Positions 16,935-25,655 of a DNA stretch of 64,000 nucleotides are shown here, piece after piece (positions within the stretch are counted from its first letter, which is position 1; each line of letters starts with the position of its first letter). The DNA comes from Promicromonospora sukumoe (lineage in GTDB: Bacteria > Actinomycetota > Actinomycetes > Actinomycetales > Cellulomonadaceae). The notes beneath the pieces were generated by a model, which was given only the letters and a program-made list of their open reading frames with translations, was not told the origin of the DNA and ran no database searches. Made by a program: the position numbers and the translations under genes. The stretch is taken from positions 3,534,001 to 3,598,000 of the forward strand of contig NZ_JACGWV010000001.1 of NCBI RefSeq assembly GCF_014137995.1. Reading direction: 5' to 3'.

Positions 16935-19355
16935 TCAGCGGGCCGACGGGTCGACCGCCGCGAGCTGCTCCACCAGGGCCGCGCGTACCGACTCCGGCAG
17001 GTCGACGGCGGCGAGCTCCGCGAGCTTCTGGGCGACCGGGCGCGTGCTGCTGACGATGTCCCAGGCCTCCAGCTTCTCCGGGTTGCCCGACTGCGCCGAC
17101 TCCAGGACGACGCGCGCCGCCTCGGTACGGTCCGAGCCGACGCGCAGCGGGCCGCCCTCGATCCGGACGACGATCTCGTCCGCCGCGGGCCCCGACGCGC
17201 GCACGCTCCACCGGCCGTCGACGCCGTCCACCGGCACCGCGACGCCGTTCACCGTCACCGGGCCGGCGGGGATGCCGGCCAGGAACGTGACGGTCCAGTC
17301 CCGCTGGGCGGGCACGGCGCTCGCGTCGCCGCGCACCGGCTCGATACGGAACTCGCCGCGGTCGCGGTCCCAGCGCAGCGCGGTCGTCGCCGCGGGTCCG
17401 GCGCTGTCCGCACTGGCTCCGGCACCGGCCGCCCCCACCCCACCGTCCTCGACGTCCTCCCCCAGCACCAGCTCGCCCGACGCCCCCGGCGCCACGAGCA
17501 CCTCCAGCGCCTCGGGGTTGCGCGTCGCGTCCAGGTCGGTCCCGGCGTCGAGCGGCAGGATGCCGCCCGCGCGCAGCAGCGCCGGCACGGAGCCGAGGGT
17601 CCGGTGCATCTCGACGGTGCGTCCGCCCTGGTAGACGGCGTCGGTGAAGATGTCGGTCCACAGCCCCTCGGGGAGCCACACCCGCGTGCTCCCCCGCAGC
17701 GACTCGGCGTCGCGCGGCGCGGTGATCGGCGCGACCACGAGCTCGCTGCCGAACGCGTACTGGTTGGGCACGCGGTAGGCCTCGCCGCGCCGCGGCTCCA
17801 GGTGGTACATCGGCCGGACGAGGGGTACCCCCGCGGCGGCACGGTGGTTCATCGTGTGCAGGTAGGGCACCATGCGGTGGCGGAACCGCAGGGCGTCGTC
17901 CATCGCGGCGCGGTGCTCGGGCGGGAACACCCACGGCTCCTTGCGGATGAACGGGTTGTTGGCCGAGTGCAGCCGCATGATCGGCGAGAAGACGCCGAAC
18001 TGCACCCACCGGGTCGCGAGCTCGTCGTCGCGCACGCCACGCGTGTGCCCGCCGATGTCGTGGCTCCACCAGCCGTAGCCGATGTTGGCGGCGGTCGCGG
18101 TGAACTCGGGCTGGAACGCCAGCGACTCCCACGAGACCACGGCGTCGCCGGAGAAACCGACGGCGTACCGGTGGCTGCCGGGGCCCGCGTACCGGGAGAA
18201 CGTCATGCCCGGCTTGCCGTCGCGGGCGGCGTCGAGGTGGTGGAAGTGGTTCAGCACCCACAGCGGGTCGACGCCCGTCATCCCGGAGGTGCGGCCCTGC
18301 TGCCAGTCGATCCACCAGAAGTCGACGCCCTGCTGCTCCAGCGGGTGGTGCAGGTGCTCGAAGTACGCCCGCAGGAAGGCCGGGTCGGTCGGGTCGAACG
18401 GGAGGGGCTGCTCGGTGTCCGGGTCCACGCCCAGGGCGCGGGCCATCGCCGGGTAGGCGTCCTCGAAGGCGCGGACGCCGTCGGCCGGGTGCAGGTTCAG
18501 GGTGGTGCGCAGTCCCCGCTCGTGCAGCGCGCCGAGGAAGGCGTCGGGGTCGGGGAACAGCGTGGGCTCCCAGGAGTAGCCGGTCCAGCTGCTGCCGAAG
18601 CGCTCCGGCACGGAGTCGACCCGGTGCCAGTCCATGTCGATCACGGCCACGGAGAACGGGATGCCCTCGCCGGAGAACCGGTCCATGAGCGCCAGGTACG
18701 ACTCGTCGCTGTACGGGTGGTAGCGGCTCCACCAGTTGCCGAGCGCCCAGCGCGGCAGCCGCATCGGGTGGCCGGAGACCCGGTACAGGTCGCCGACGGC
18801 TTCGGCGTAGTCGCGGCCGAACGCGAACACGTACAGGTCCTGGCGGCCGGGCACGCGGGAGCCCACCCAGCCGTCGTCCTCGAACAGGAACGACGTCGAG
18901 TCGTCGACGACGCCGATGCCGTCGGGCGCCACCACGCCGGGTTCGAGCTCGGCCCGGCCGTCGACGTCGTCCAGCGTGCGGGCGGTGCCGCCGAGGTCGC
19001 GCGTCGGCTCGCCGTACCGCCAGCGCCCCGAGTCGCGCCCGAGGATCTCGACGACGAGACCGCTCGCCGTGAACTCCCCGCCGTCGTACCGCAGCCGGGC
19101 GCGCGCGGTGGTGAGCACCACGCCGTCGCCGACGCGCTCGACGGCGAACTCCGCGGGCGGCAGGTCCCGCCGGATCGCGAACGTGGAGGCGCGGTCCTCG
19201 AACCCGCCGTCCGCGGACCGCTCGATCCGGAAGACGCCGTCGCTCAGCACGGTGATGCGCCAGCCAGCGCCGAGCACCTGCTGCTCGGGCAGCGCGCGGG
19301 GCGCCGCCTCCGGCAGCGGCCGGACGACGGACAGGCTGTCGACGATCTCTGACAT
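16935..19355 (-). CDS. GH31 alpha-glucosidase/alpha-xylosidase family enzyme
   Basis: 806-residue glycoside hydrolase family 31 protein without a signal peptide, so cytoplasmic. It has an N-terminal beta domain, then the catalytic barrel with nucleophile Asp350 in WWIDWQQG, the likely acid/base Asp404 in GFSGDAVVSW, and WWSHDIGGH, followed by beta domains. A low-complexity Gly/Ala stretch lies near residue 640. It is 58 bases downstream of an ABC importer gene set on the same strand, so it should act on the imported alpha-glucoside. The exact linkage is not readable. Confidence 0.92.
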   Translation of the reverse strand: MSEIVDSLSVVRPLPEAAPRALPEQQVLGAGWRITVLSDGVFRIERSADGGFEDRASTFAIRRDLPPAEFAVERVGDGVVLTTARARLRYDGGEFTASGLVVEILGRDSGRWRYGEPTRDLGGTARTLDDVDGRAELEPGVVAPDGIGVVDDSTSFLFEDDGWVGSRVPGRQDLYVFAFGRDYAEAVGDLYRVSGHPMRLPRWALGNWWSRYHPYSDESYLALMDRFSGEGIPFSVAVIDMDWHRVDSVPERFGSSWTGYSWEPTLFPDPDAFLGALHERGLRTTLNLHPADGVRAFEDAYPAMARALGVDPDTEQPLPFDPTDPAFLRAYFEHLHHPLEQQGVDFWWIDWQQGRTSGMTGVDPLWVLNHFHHLDAARDGKPGMTFSRYAGPGSHRYAVGFSGDAVVSWESLAFQPEFTATAANIGYGWWSHDIGGHTRGVRDDELATRWVQFGVFSPIMRLHSANNPFIRKEPWVFPPEHRAAMDDALRFRHRMVPYLHTMNHRAAAGVPLVRPMYHLEPRRGEAYRVPNQYAFGSELVVAPITAPRDAESLRGSTRVWLPEGLWTDIFTDAVYQGGRTVEMHRTLGSVPALLRAGGILPLDAGTDLDATRNPEALEVLVAPGASGELVLGEDVEDGGVGAAGAGASADSAGPAATTALRWDRDRGEFRIEPVRGDASAVPAQRDWTVTFLAGIPAGPVTVNGVAVPVDGVDGRWSVRASGPAADEIVVRIEGGPLRVGSDRTEAARVVLESAQSGNPEKLEAWDIVSSTRPVAQKLAELAAVDLPESVRAALVEQLAAVDPSAR

Positions 19356-19413
19356 GGAACTCCTCGGTGCTTTTCCGGCTCGGTGCTAGCTCGATCTCGG
19401 GCCCTGCGACAGC

Positions 19414-20340
19414 TCAGCTCTTGACGGCGCCCTGCGTCACGCCGCTGATCACCCAGCGCTGCGCGAACAGGTAGGCGATGATGCTCGGCGCCATCGCCAT
19501 CAGGTACGACGCGAAGGCGACGTTGTAGTTGGTGCCGAACTGGCTCTGGAAGATGTTCTGCACCACGGGCAGGGTCTGCAACGTGGGGTCGGACATGATG
19601 AGCGACGGCATCATGAAGTCGTTCCAGGACGCCAGGAACGCGAAGATGCCGACCGTCGCGTTCATCGGCCCGAGCAGCGGCAGGATGATGCGCCAGAAGA
19701 TCTGCCACGTGCTCGCGCCGTCGATCCGCGCGCTCTCCTCCAGCTCGATCGGGATGGAGCGCAGGTACGCGGTGTAGAGCAGCACGCTGAACGAGAGCTG
19801 GAACATCGCGTGCAGGATGCCGACGCCGAACGGGTTGTCCAGGCCGGTCAGGGCCGTGAGCTGGATCTGCGGGAGCGCGACGACGGGGAACGGCAGGAAC
19901 AGGGCCGCGAGCAGGTAGATCATCGACCAGCGGAAGAACCGGTGCGACCAGTTCCGCGCGATGGCGTAGGCAGCCAGCGAGCTGAGGAACAGCGTCAGCA
20001 CGACGGCGATCGCGGCCACGGCCAGCGAGATGCCGAACGAGACCGGGAACCGCGTGAGCGTCCAGGCCTCGGCGAAGCTCGCGGGGTTGAACGGGGCCGG
20101 CAGGGAGAACGCGTTGCCGTCCGCGGACTGGCCGCTCGTCTTGAACGCCATCGACAGCGTGACGTACAGCGGCACGAGGACGGTGAGCGTGGCGAGGCCG
20201 AGCAGGACGGTCAGCGGCCAGCTCGTGCGGTGCACGCGGCCGGGCCGGGACCACCGGGCGGAGGGCCGGCCGGCCGGCCGCGGGCCAGAGCCCGGTCCGG
20301 GGCGCGGGCCGGCCGCGCGGGGTGCGTCGACGGTGCTCAC
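19414..20340 (-). CDS. ABC sugar importer permease, MalG type
   Basis: 308-residue permease. A Pro/Arg/Gly-rich cytoplasmic N-terminus of about 45 residues precedes six transmembrane segments; the EAA loop is EESARIDGASTWQIFWRI. GTG at 20340 overlaps the stop of the first permease (GTGA). It ends in RWVISGVTQGAVKS, the family pattern. Member of the operon 22573 to 16935. Confidence 0.92.
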   Translation of the reverse strand: MSTVDAPRAAGPRPGPGSGPRPAGRPSARWSRPGRVHRTSWPLTVLLGLATLTVLVPLYVTLSMAFKTSGQSADGNAFSLPAPFNPASFAEAWTLTRFPVSFGISLAVAAIAVVLTLFLSSLAAYAIARNWSHRFFRWSMIYLLAALFLPFPVVALPQIQLTALTGLDNPFGVGILHAMFQLSFSVLLYTAYLRSIPIELEESARIDGASTWQIFWRIILPLLGPMNATVGIFAFLASWNDFMMPSLIMSDPTLQTLPVVQNIFQSQFGTNYNVAFASYLMAMAPSIIAYLFAQRWVISGVTQGAVKS

Positions 20341-21272
20341 AGCTGGACCGCCCTTCCTCGGGTGGCGACGATCTGGGCGACGGAGATGAGCGCGGTGACG
20401 ACCAGGAACACGGTGGCGTTGGCCATCTGGTAGGCGTAGTCGCCGCCCGTGAAGCCGCCGAAGATCGTCATGGCGACGCTGCTCGTGGCGGTGCCGGGGC
20501 CGCCCCCGGTCAGGCCGACGATGACGTCGTACACGCCGAGGTACCCCTTCACGCCGAGGATCGTGTTGATCAGGATGAAGCCCGCGATGAGGGGCACGGT
20601 GATGGACCGGAACTGCCGCCAGGGCGTCGCGCCGTCCAGTGCGCTGGCCTCGTACAGGTCGCTCGGGATCGACGTGAGCCCGGCGGTGTAGACCAGCAGC
20701 GCGCCCGGGATGGTCTGCCACGCGGACACGATCACGATGGACAGCCAGGCCAGGTCGGGGTTGCCGAGGATGCTCTCCTCGAGCGGCCCGAACCCGACCG
20801 CCGTCGCGATGGCCGGCAGCGAGTTGGAGAACAGGAAGTTGAACACGTACGCGACGACGATCCCGGAGACGACCATCGGGATGACGAACACGGTGCGCAG
20901 CGTCGTCGCGAAGCGGATGCGCCGGGTCAGGGCGACGGCGAGCGCGAGCGCGACCACCTGGGCGACGACGACGGTGACCAGCGCGAACCCGAGCGTGAAG
21001 CCGTACGACTCCAGGATGCGCGGGTCGCTGAACAGGGCCGCGTAGTTGCTCAGTCCCAGGAACGACCAGTCGCCGAAGCCGACGTAGTCGGTGAGGCTGT
21101 AGAAGATGCCGATCAGCGCCGGGACGATCACGAACGCCGTGAACACGAGCAGGGTCGGCACCAGGAACACGTAGTACAGCGGCTCGACCCGTCGCTGGGT
21201 CGTGCGCCGGGACGTCGTCGTGCCCCGCGCCGTCGTCGTGCCACCGGGCTGGTACATCGTTGTTCCACTCAT
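20337..21272 (-). CDS. ABC sugar importer permease, MalF type
   Basis: 311-residue permease with six transmembrane segments; the ATPase-contact loop is YEASALDGATPWRQFRSI. The ATG overlaps the binding-protein stop by 4 bases. Together with the downstream permease it forms the channel of the second importer. No ATPase gene is in the operon. Confidence 0.92.
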   Translation of the reverse strand: MSGTTMYQPGGTTTARGTTTSRRTTQRRVEPLYYVFLVPTLLVFTAFVIVPALIGIFYSLTDYVGFGDWSFLGLSNYAALFSDPRILESYGFTLGFALVTVVVAQVVALALAVALTRRIRFATTLRTVFVIPMVVSGIVVAYVFNFLFSNSLPAIATAVGFGPLEESILGNPDLAWLSIVIVSAWQTIPGALLVYTAGLTSIPSDLYEASALDGATPWRQFRSITVPLIAGFILINTILGVKGYLGVYDVIVGLTGGGPGTATSSVAMTIFGGFTGGDYAYQMANATVFLVVTALISVAQIVATRGRAVQL

Positions 21273-22573
21273 ACCGTGGCCTCCCGTCCCGCGAGCCGAC
21301 GCCAGTCGGCGTCGAGCTGGCGCAGCATGCCCTCGAAGTTGCCGCTGCGGATCGCGGACTGCAGGTAGTTCCCGAGCGGGATCGACGCCGGCACGAATGT
21401 CCCGGCCCCCTGGTAGAACGCCGCCCGGTCCACGTAGTCCTGCAGCCCGGCGAGCCGCTCGTCCTGCTGCGGCGGGGCATCCGTCAGCGTCGAGTAGGCG
21501 AGGTTGTCGCTGTTGTACGCGTTGATGATGTCAGGCCGCATGAGGAACTCGACCAGCTCGCGCGCCTCGTCCTGGAACCGGGACGCCGTCGGGATCCACA
21601 GGCCGAGGTCGATGTTGACCCGCGCCTGCCGGTCGTCGGGGTTCTCGGAGACGGGCAGCGCGAAGGTGCCGATCTCCAGGTCGGGGTCGACCAGCGCGAT
21701 CTGGCTCAGCGCCCAGGGACCCTGGAGGTACATGGCGGCCTCGCCCTTGCCGAACGCGAGGTTGCCGTCGGCGTAGGCCCGCACCGCGTGGTCCTTGTTG
21801 AAGTACGACGAGATGGTCTTGGCGCGCTCCATCGGCACCGCGAAGTCCTTCTCGAACGAGACCTCGGAGTCCGGCCCGACGTCGGTCCCGAGCTCCTTGA
21901 GGCGGCGGAAGAACTCGCCGGGGGCCACCAGGCTGCCGACCGAGTAGTCGAACAGCCCCTGCCAGAGCGTCCAGGTGTCGCGGTCGGTCGCGTAGACCGG
22001 CGTGATCCCGGCGACGACCAGCTCGTCGCAGACGTCGACGAACTGCGACCAGGTCTCCGGCACGGGCAGGTCGTGGTCCGCGAAGATCTTCTTGTTGTAG
22101 ATGACGCCGGCCGCGGCGAGCGAGTACGGCAGCACGCTGGTGCGGCCCGGGTAGGTGGCGTACTGGTCGGTGAGCTCGCCGATGTCGGTCCGGACCGTCG
22201 GCGCCGACGGGAGGTCGGACAGGTCGCCGAGCACGCCGCGCTTGATGTAGCGGGCCAGCTCCAGGTTGTCGTTGAAGCAGCCGACGTCGGCAGGCTCGTT
22301 GCGCACGAACTGCGGCGCGATGGCGACGGTGCTGTCGTGGATCACCGTGATGCCGGGGCGCTCCTTCTCGAACCGCCGCAGCAGCTCGTCGAAGTACGCG
22401 ATGACCTCCTGCTTCTGCTCGTAGAAGCGCAGGGTGACGCCGCCACCGCCGGCACCGCCGCCGGACGACGAGGAGGGCGCGCAGCCAGCCACGCCGAGCG
22501 CGACCATTGCGGCGGAGCCGGCCAGAAAGGAACGTCGGCTCACCGGGGCGGAACGACCAGGACCTGGACTCAC
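21269..22573 (-). CDS. ABC sugar importer, substrate-binding lipoprotein (Tat-type signal)
   Basis: 434-residue extracellular solute-binding protein. The start is set at GTG 22573, with GGGAG upstream. The signal peptide has a twin-arginine motif SRRSFLAG and a lipobox ending VAGC, suggesting Tat export and lipid anchoring. A Ser/Gly linker follows, then the CUT1-type binding domain. It opens the operon SBP, permease, permease, GH31 enzyme, and is preceded by the palindromic operator at 22621-22638. Confidence 0.9.
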   Translation of the reverse strand: MSPGPGRSAPVSRRSFLAGSAAMVALGVAGCAPSSSSGGGAGGGGVTLRFYEQKQEVIAYFDELLRRFEKERPGITVIHDSTVAIAPQFVRNEPADVGCFNDNLELARYIKRGVLGDLSDLPSAPTVRTDIGELTDQYATYPGRTSVLPYSLAAAGVIYNKKIFADHDLPVPETWSQFVDVCDELVVAGITPVYATDRDTWTLWQGLFDYSVGSLVAPGEFFRRLKELGTDVGPDSEVSFEKDFAVPMERAKTISSYFNKDHAVRAYADGNLAFGKGEAAMYLQGPWALSQIALVDPDLEIGTFALPVSENPDDRQARVNIDLGLWIPTASRFQDEARELVEFLMRPDIINAYNSDNLAYSTLTDAPPQQDERLAGLQDYVDRAAFYQGAGTFVPASIPLGNYLQSAIRSGNFEGMLRQLDADWRRLAGREATV

Positions 22574-22620
22574 GCTGCATCTCCCATGCTCGAACTCCGT
22601 TGCTCGCGGCGACCGTCGGA

Positions 22621-22638
22621 ATTTACAGCGCTGTAAAT
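22621..22638. promoter_or_regulatory. Perfect palindromic operator upstream of the GH31 operon
   Basis: ATTTACAGCGCTGTAAAT is an 18-base perfect palindrome with the central CG typical of LacI-family operators. It lies 48 bases before the GTG start of the binding protein, so it would repress the importer and GH31 genes. The regulator at 15719 is the best local candidate. Confidence 0.7.
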
Positions 22639-22758
22639 GATCCGTCAAACATCCGGCGGTTCCTACGCGCCCCGCGCGGTTCAGCGCGGCACGGCGTGGC
22701 AGGATCACCGGCAGGGGGTTCGGCCGGTTCCAGCAGGTCCAGGTCAAGGGAGGTCCGG

Positions 22759-23436
22759 ATGGACACCGCACCACCGCCCGCGCGCAGCAGCGAGCGCCTC
22801 ATCTCGTTCCTCGACGCCGCGGTCGCCATCGCGCTGACGCTGCTCATCCTGCCGCTGATGGAGAGCGTGTCCGAGGCGGTCGACGAGCAGCAGACCCTCG
22901 GCGACTACGCCGGGGAGCACAGCTGGCAGCTCCTGGCCTTCTCGCTGAGCTTCCTGATCATCGCGATGTTCTGGCGCATGCACCACGGCATCCAGTCGCC
23001 GGACACGCCTCTGACCCAGCAGCACCTGACGCTGCAGCTCGCGTGGCTGTTCACCATCACGCTGATGCCCGTGGTCACGGCGCTGACGGGCGGCCTGGAC
23101 ACGGACCGCGCGCTGGTGGCGTCGTACGTCGGCAACCTCGCGGTGAGCGCCTGGCTGCTGTTCGTGATCGCCGTCGTCGAGCGCCGGGACCGGCGGGCGG
23201 CCGGGCTCGCGGTGGACGCGACGCTCCCGGCGACGCCGCTGGCCGTGGCGCTGCTGTTCACGCTGACCCTGTTGCTGGCGCTGATCGTCCCGTCGTACAC
23301 GTGGCTGTTCCTCATGGCGCTGTCGGGCCTGGTCCGGGGCCTGCTGGTGCGCTTCGGCGTCGTCGGGCGGGACCACTCGGCCGGGCGGGAGCACCCGTCA
23401 GGAATCGAGAAGCGTGCCGTGCCGCCCGCTCCCTAA
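22759..23436 (+). CDS. TMEM175-family (DUF1211) potassium channel-like membrane protein
   Basis: 225-residue membrane protein. The first helix has the family's F-x-D-A-x3-I signature (ISFLDAAVAIALTLLILPL, from about residue 15), with Leu in place of the usual Ser. About five further hydrophobic segments follow (FWRMHHGIQ after the second). Members form K+-conducting oligomers. ATG at 22759 is preceded by AAGGGAGG. It is divergent from the sugar operon and not functionally linked to it. Confidence 0.8.
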   Translation: MDTAPPPARSSERLISFLDAAVAIALTLLILPLMESVSEAVDEQQTLGDYAGEHSWQLLAFSLSFLIIAMFWRMHHGIQSPDTPLTQQHLTLQLAWLFTITLMPVVTALTGGLDTDRALVASYVGNLAVSAWLLFVIAVVERRDRRAAGLAVDATLPATPLAVALLFTLTLLLALIVPSYTWLFLMALSGLVRGLLVRFGVVGRDHSAGREHPSGIEKRAVPPAP

Positions 23437-23446
23437 CGTGGTCGGC

Positions 23447-24052
23447 ATGGCACACATCGACTCCGTCACCCTTGAGGTGGCCGACCCCAGCACCGCACGT
23501 TCCTTCTACGACGCCGCCTTCGGCCTGGGCGAGGACCGGCTCCGGCTGGCCGCCGGCGAGTCGCCCACCTCCGGGTTCCGCGGCTTCCACATCTCCCTCG
23601 TCGCCTCCCAGCCGGGCGACGTCCACGCCCTGTTCGACGGCGCGGTCGGCGCCGGCGCCACGGTGCTCAAGCCGCTGGCCAAGTCCCTGTGGGGGCACGG
23701 CGGCGTGGTCCAGGCGCCGGACGGCACCATCTGGAAGGTCGCGACGTCCGCCAAGAAGGACACGACCCCGGCCGCGCGCCGGTTCGACGAGATCGTGCTC
23801 CTGATCGGCGCCGACGACGTCTCGGCGAGCAAGAAGTTCTACACCGGGCACGGCCTGAAGGTCGGCAAGAGCTTCGGCTCGTACGTCGACTTCAGCATGG
23901 GCTCCAGCCCCATCGGCTTCGGCCTCTACAAGCGCGCCGCCCTGGCCAAGGACGCCGGGGTGCCGGCCGAGGGCGCGGGCTCGCACCGGCTCACCGTGGG
24001 CGGCGACGTCGGCCAGTTCACGGACCCGGACGGGTTCGCCTGGGCGGGGTGA
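23447..24052 (+). CDS. VOC/glyoxalase-fold protein
   Basis: 201-residue protein with two vicinal-oxygen-chelate modules (about residues 1-105 and 115-198), each with the beta-alpha-beta3 pattern (VTLEVADPSTARSFYDAAFG; VLLIGADDVSASKKFY). Members are glyoxalases, dioxygenases or antibiotic-binding proteins. No function is assignable. It follows the TMEM175-like gene by 10 bases and may be co-transcribed. Confidence 0.8.
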   Translation: MAHIDSVTLEVADPSTARSFYDAAFGLGEDRLRLAAGESPTSGFRGFHISLVASQPGDVHALFDGAVGAGATVLKPLAKSLWGHGGVVQAPDGTIWKVATSAKKDTTPAARRFDEIVLLIGADDVSASKKFYTGHGLKVGKSFGSYVDFSMGSSPIGFGLYKRAALAKDAGVPAEGAGSHRLTVGGDVGQFTDPDGFAWAG

Positions 24053-24073
24053 CCGCCGTCGGGCCGCCCCGCG

Positions 24074-24664
24074 CTAGGCGGGACCGAGCGCCGCTGCGAC
24101 CGCCGTCCGGAGCGCCGGGACGACGTCCTCCTCGAACCAGGGGTTCTTCGCCTGCCAGCGGAAGTTGAGTGGCGACGGGTGCACGAGCGGCACCATGTCG
24201 GGCAGGTAGTCCTGGTAGGCGCGCACGGTCTCGGTCAGGGTCTTCCTGGCCCGGCCGCCCAGGTAGTACTTCTGGGCGTACCCGCCGACCAGGACGGTCA
24301 GGCGGCGGTGCGGCAGCTCCGCGAGGATGCGCGGGTGCCACCGCTCGGCGACGCCCGGCCGGGGCGGCAGGTCGCCCGAGACGCCCTTGCCCGGGTAGTA
24401 GAAGTCCATGGGCAGGATGGCGAACAGGTCGGGGTCGTAGAACTGCTCGTCGGTCACGCCGAGCCAGGACCGCAGCCGCACGCCGCTGGCGTCGTTCCAG
24501 GGCTTGCCGCTCTCCTGTGCCTTGCGGCCGGGCGCCTGCCCCACCAGCACGATCCGGGCGCCCGACGCCGCCGCGTACAGCGGCTCGTAGCCCGCCTCGC
24601 AGGCCCAGGCGTTGGCCGGGTCGGCGACGATCTCCGCGCGGATCAGGTCGAGGGTGCTGGACAC
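24074..24664 (-). CDS. Uracil-DNA glycosylase family protein
   Basis: 196-residue member of the UDG superfamily. The N-terminal motif is VGQAPGRKAQESGKPWNDASG-like (about residues 41-60), where the active site binds the base, and the C-terminal motif is HPSPLN, with the conserved histidine. No iron-sulfur cysteine cluster is seen, separating it from family 4. It probably excises uracil from DNA. Single gene, convergent with the VOC gene. Confidence 0.85.
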   Translation of the reverse strand: MSSTLDLIRAEIVADPANAWACEAGYEPLYAAASGARIVLVGQAPGRKAQESGKPWNDASGVRLRSWLGVTDEQFYDPDLFAILPMDFYYPGKGVSGDLPPRPGVAERWHPRILAELPHRRLTVLVGGYAQKYYLGGRARKTLTETVRAYQDYLPDMVPLVHPSPLNFRWQAKNPWFEEDVVPALRTAVAAALGPA

Positions 24665-24794
24665 GGGCCCAGTCTGTCCCCCGTGCGAGCTACGTGCGAG
24701 TGTCCACCCTGCGGTGACGACCCCGGACCTGGGAATTCATAGCGTTCGGGGTAGCCCGCGGCGCCCGGCCGCGGCTTCTTCCCAAGGAGTCATC

Positions 24795-25655
24795 GTGCGT
24801 CTGGTGTGGCAGCTCATCGCCGTAGTGGCGGTCTCGTTCCTCGGCGGTCAGGGCCTCATGGCGGTCCAGGACAACCCCTGGCTGACGCTGGCGGTCGGGC
24901 TGGCCACGGCGGTGGTCGGCGTCGTCGTCTACGCGTGGGTGGTGCGGCTGACCGAGCGCCGCACGGTCATCGAGGTGGCCCTCAAGGGCGCGACGCCCGC
25001 CCTGACCTGGGGCACGCTGCTCGGCATCGGGCTGTTCGGCCTGGTCATCGTGAACCTCGCCTTCCTCGGCAGCTACACGGTGCACGGCCTGGGCTCGCCG
25101 CTGGGCGCCCTCGGGCTCGTCGGCTTCATGGCGGCCGCGGCCGTGACCGAGGAGCTGATGTGGCGCGGCGTCCTGTTCCGGATCGTCGAGGGCTGGACCG
25201 GCACCTGGGTCGCGCTGAGCGTCACGGGCCTGCTGTTCGGCCTGGCGCACCTGCTCAACCCGCACGCCACGCTGTGGGGCGCCGTCGCCATCGCCATCGA
25301 GGCCGGCGGCATGCTGACGGCCGCGTACGTCGCCACCCGCAAGCTCTGGGTGCCCATCGGCCTGCACCTGGGCTGGAACATCGCCGGGAGCACGATCTTC
25401 AGCACCGCCGTCTCCGGCAACGACACCCCGCAGGGCCTGCTCGACGCCACGACGCAGGGCCACGTGCTGGTCACCGGCGGCAGCTTCGGCCCCGAGGGCA
25501 GCCTCTACTCCGTGGTGTTCTGCGCGATCACCGCCGCAATCTTCCTCGTGGTCGCCCACCGGCGCGGCCGCATCGTGCCGCTGGGGCGTGCGGCGCGGGC
25601 CGCACACACCGCCGCTGCCGCCTCGTCCGACAAGGCCGCTAGGCTCCCCGCGTGA
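24795..25655 (+). CDS. CPBP-family intramembrane metalloprotease
   Basis: 286-residue membrane protein of the CAAX-protease/bacteriocin-processing (CPBP) family. The glutamate-arginine motif is EELMWRGVLFR and the histidine motifs are GLAHLLNPH and GLHLGWN, within about seven hydrophobic segments. The start is GTG 24795, with AAGGAG 5 bases upstream. Its stop overlaps the start of the histidine kinase (GTGA), so it belongs to a three-gene operon with the two-component pair. It may process or relay a signal, but this is inference. Confidence 0.88.
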   Translation: MRLVWQLIAVVAVSFLGGQGLMAVQDNPWLTLAVGLATAVVGVVVYAWVVRLTERRTVIEVALKGATPALTWGTLLGIGLFGLVIVNLAFLGSYTVHGLGSPLGALGLVGFMAAAAVTEELMWRGVLFRIVEGWTGTWVALSVTGLLFGLAHLLNPHATLWGAVAIAIEAGGMLTAAYVATRKLWVPIGLHLGWNIAGSTIFSTAVSGNDTPQGLLDATTQGHVLVTGGSFGPEGSLYSVVFCAITAAIFLVVAHRRGRIVPLGRAARAAHTAAAASSDKAARLPA

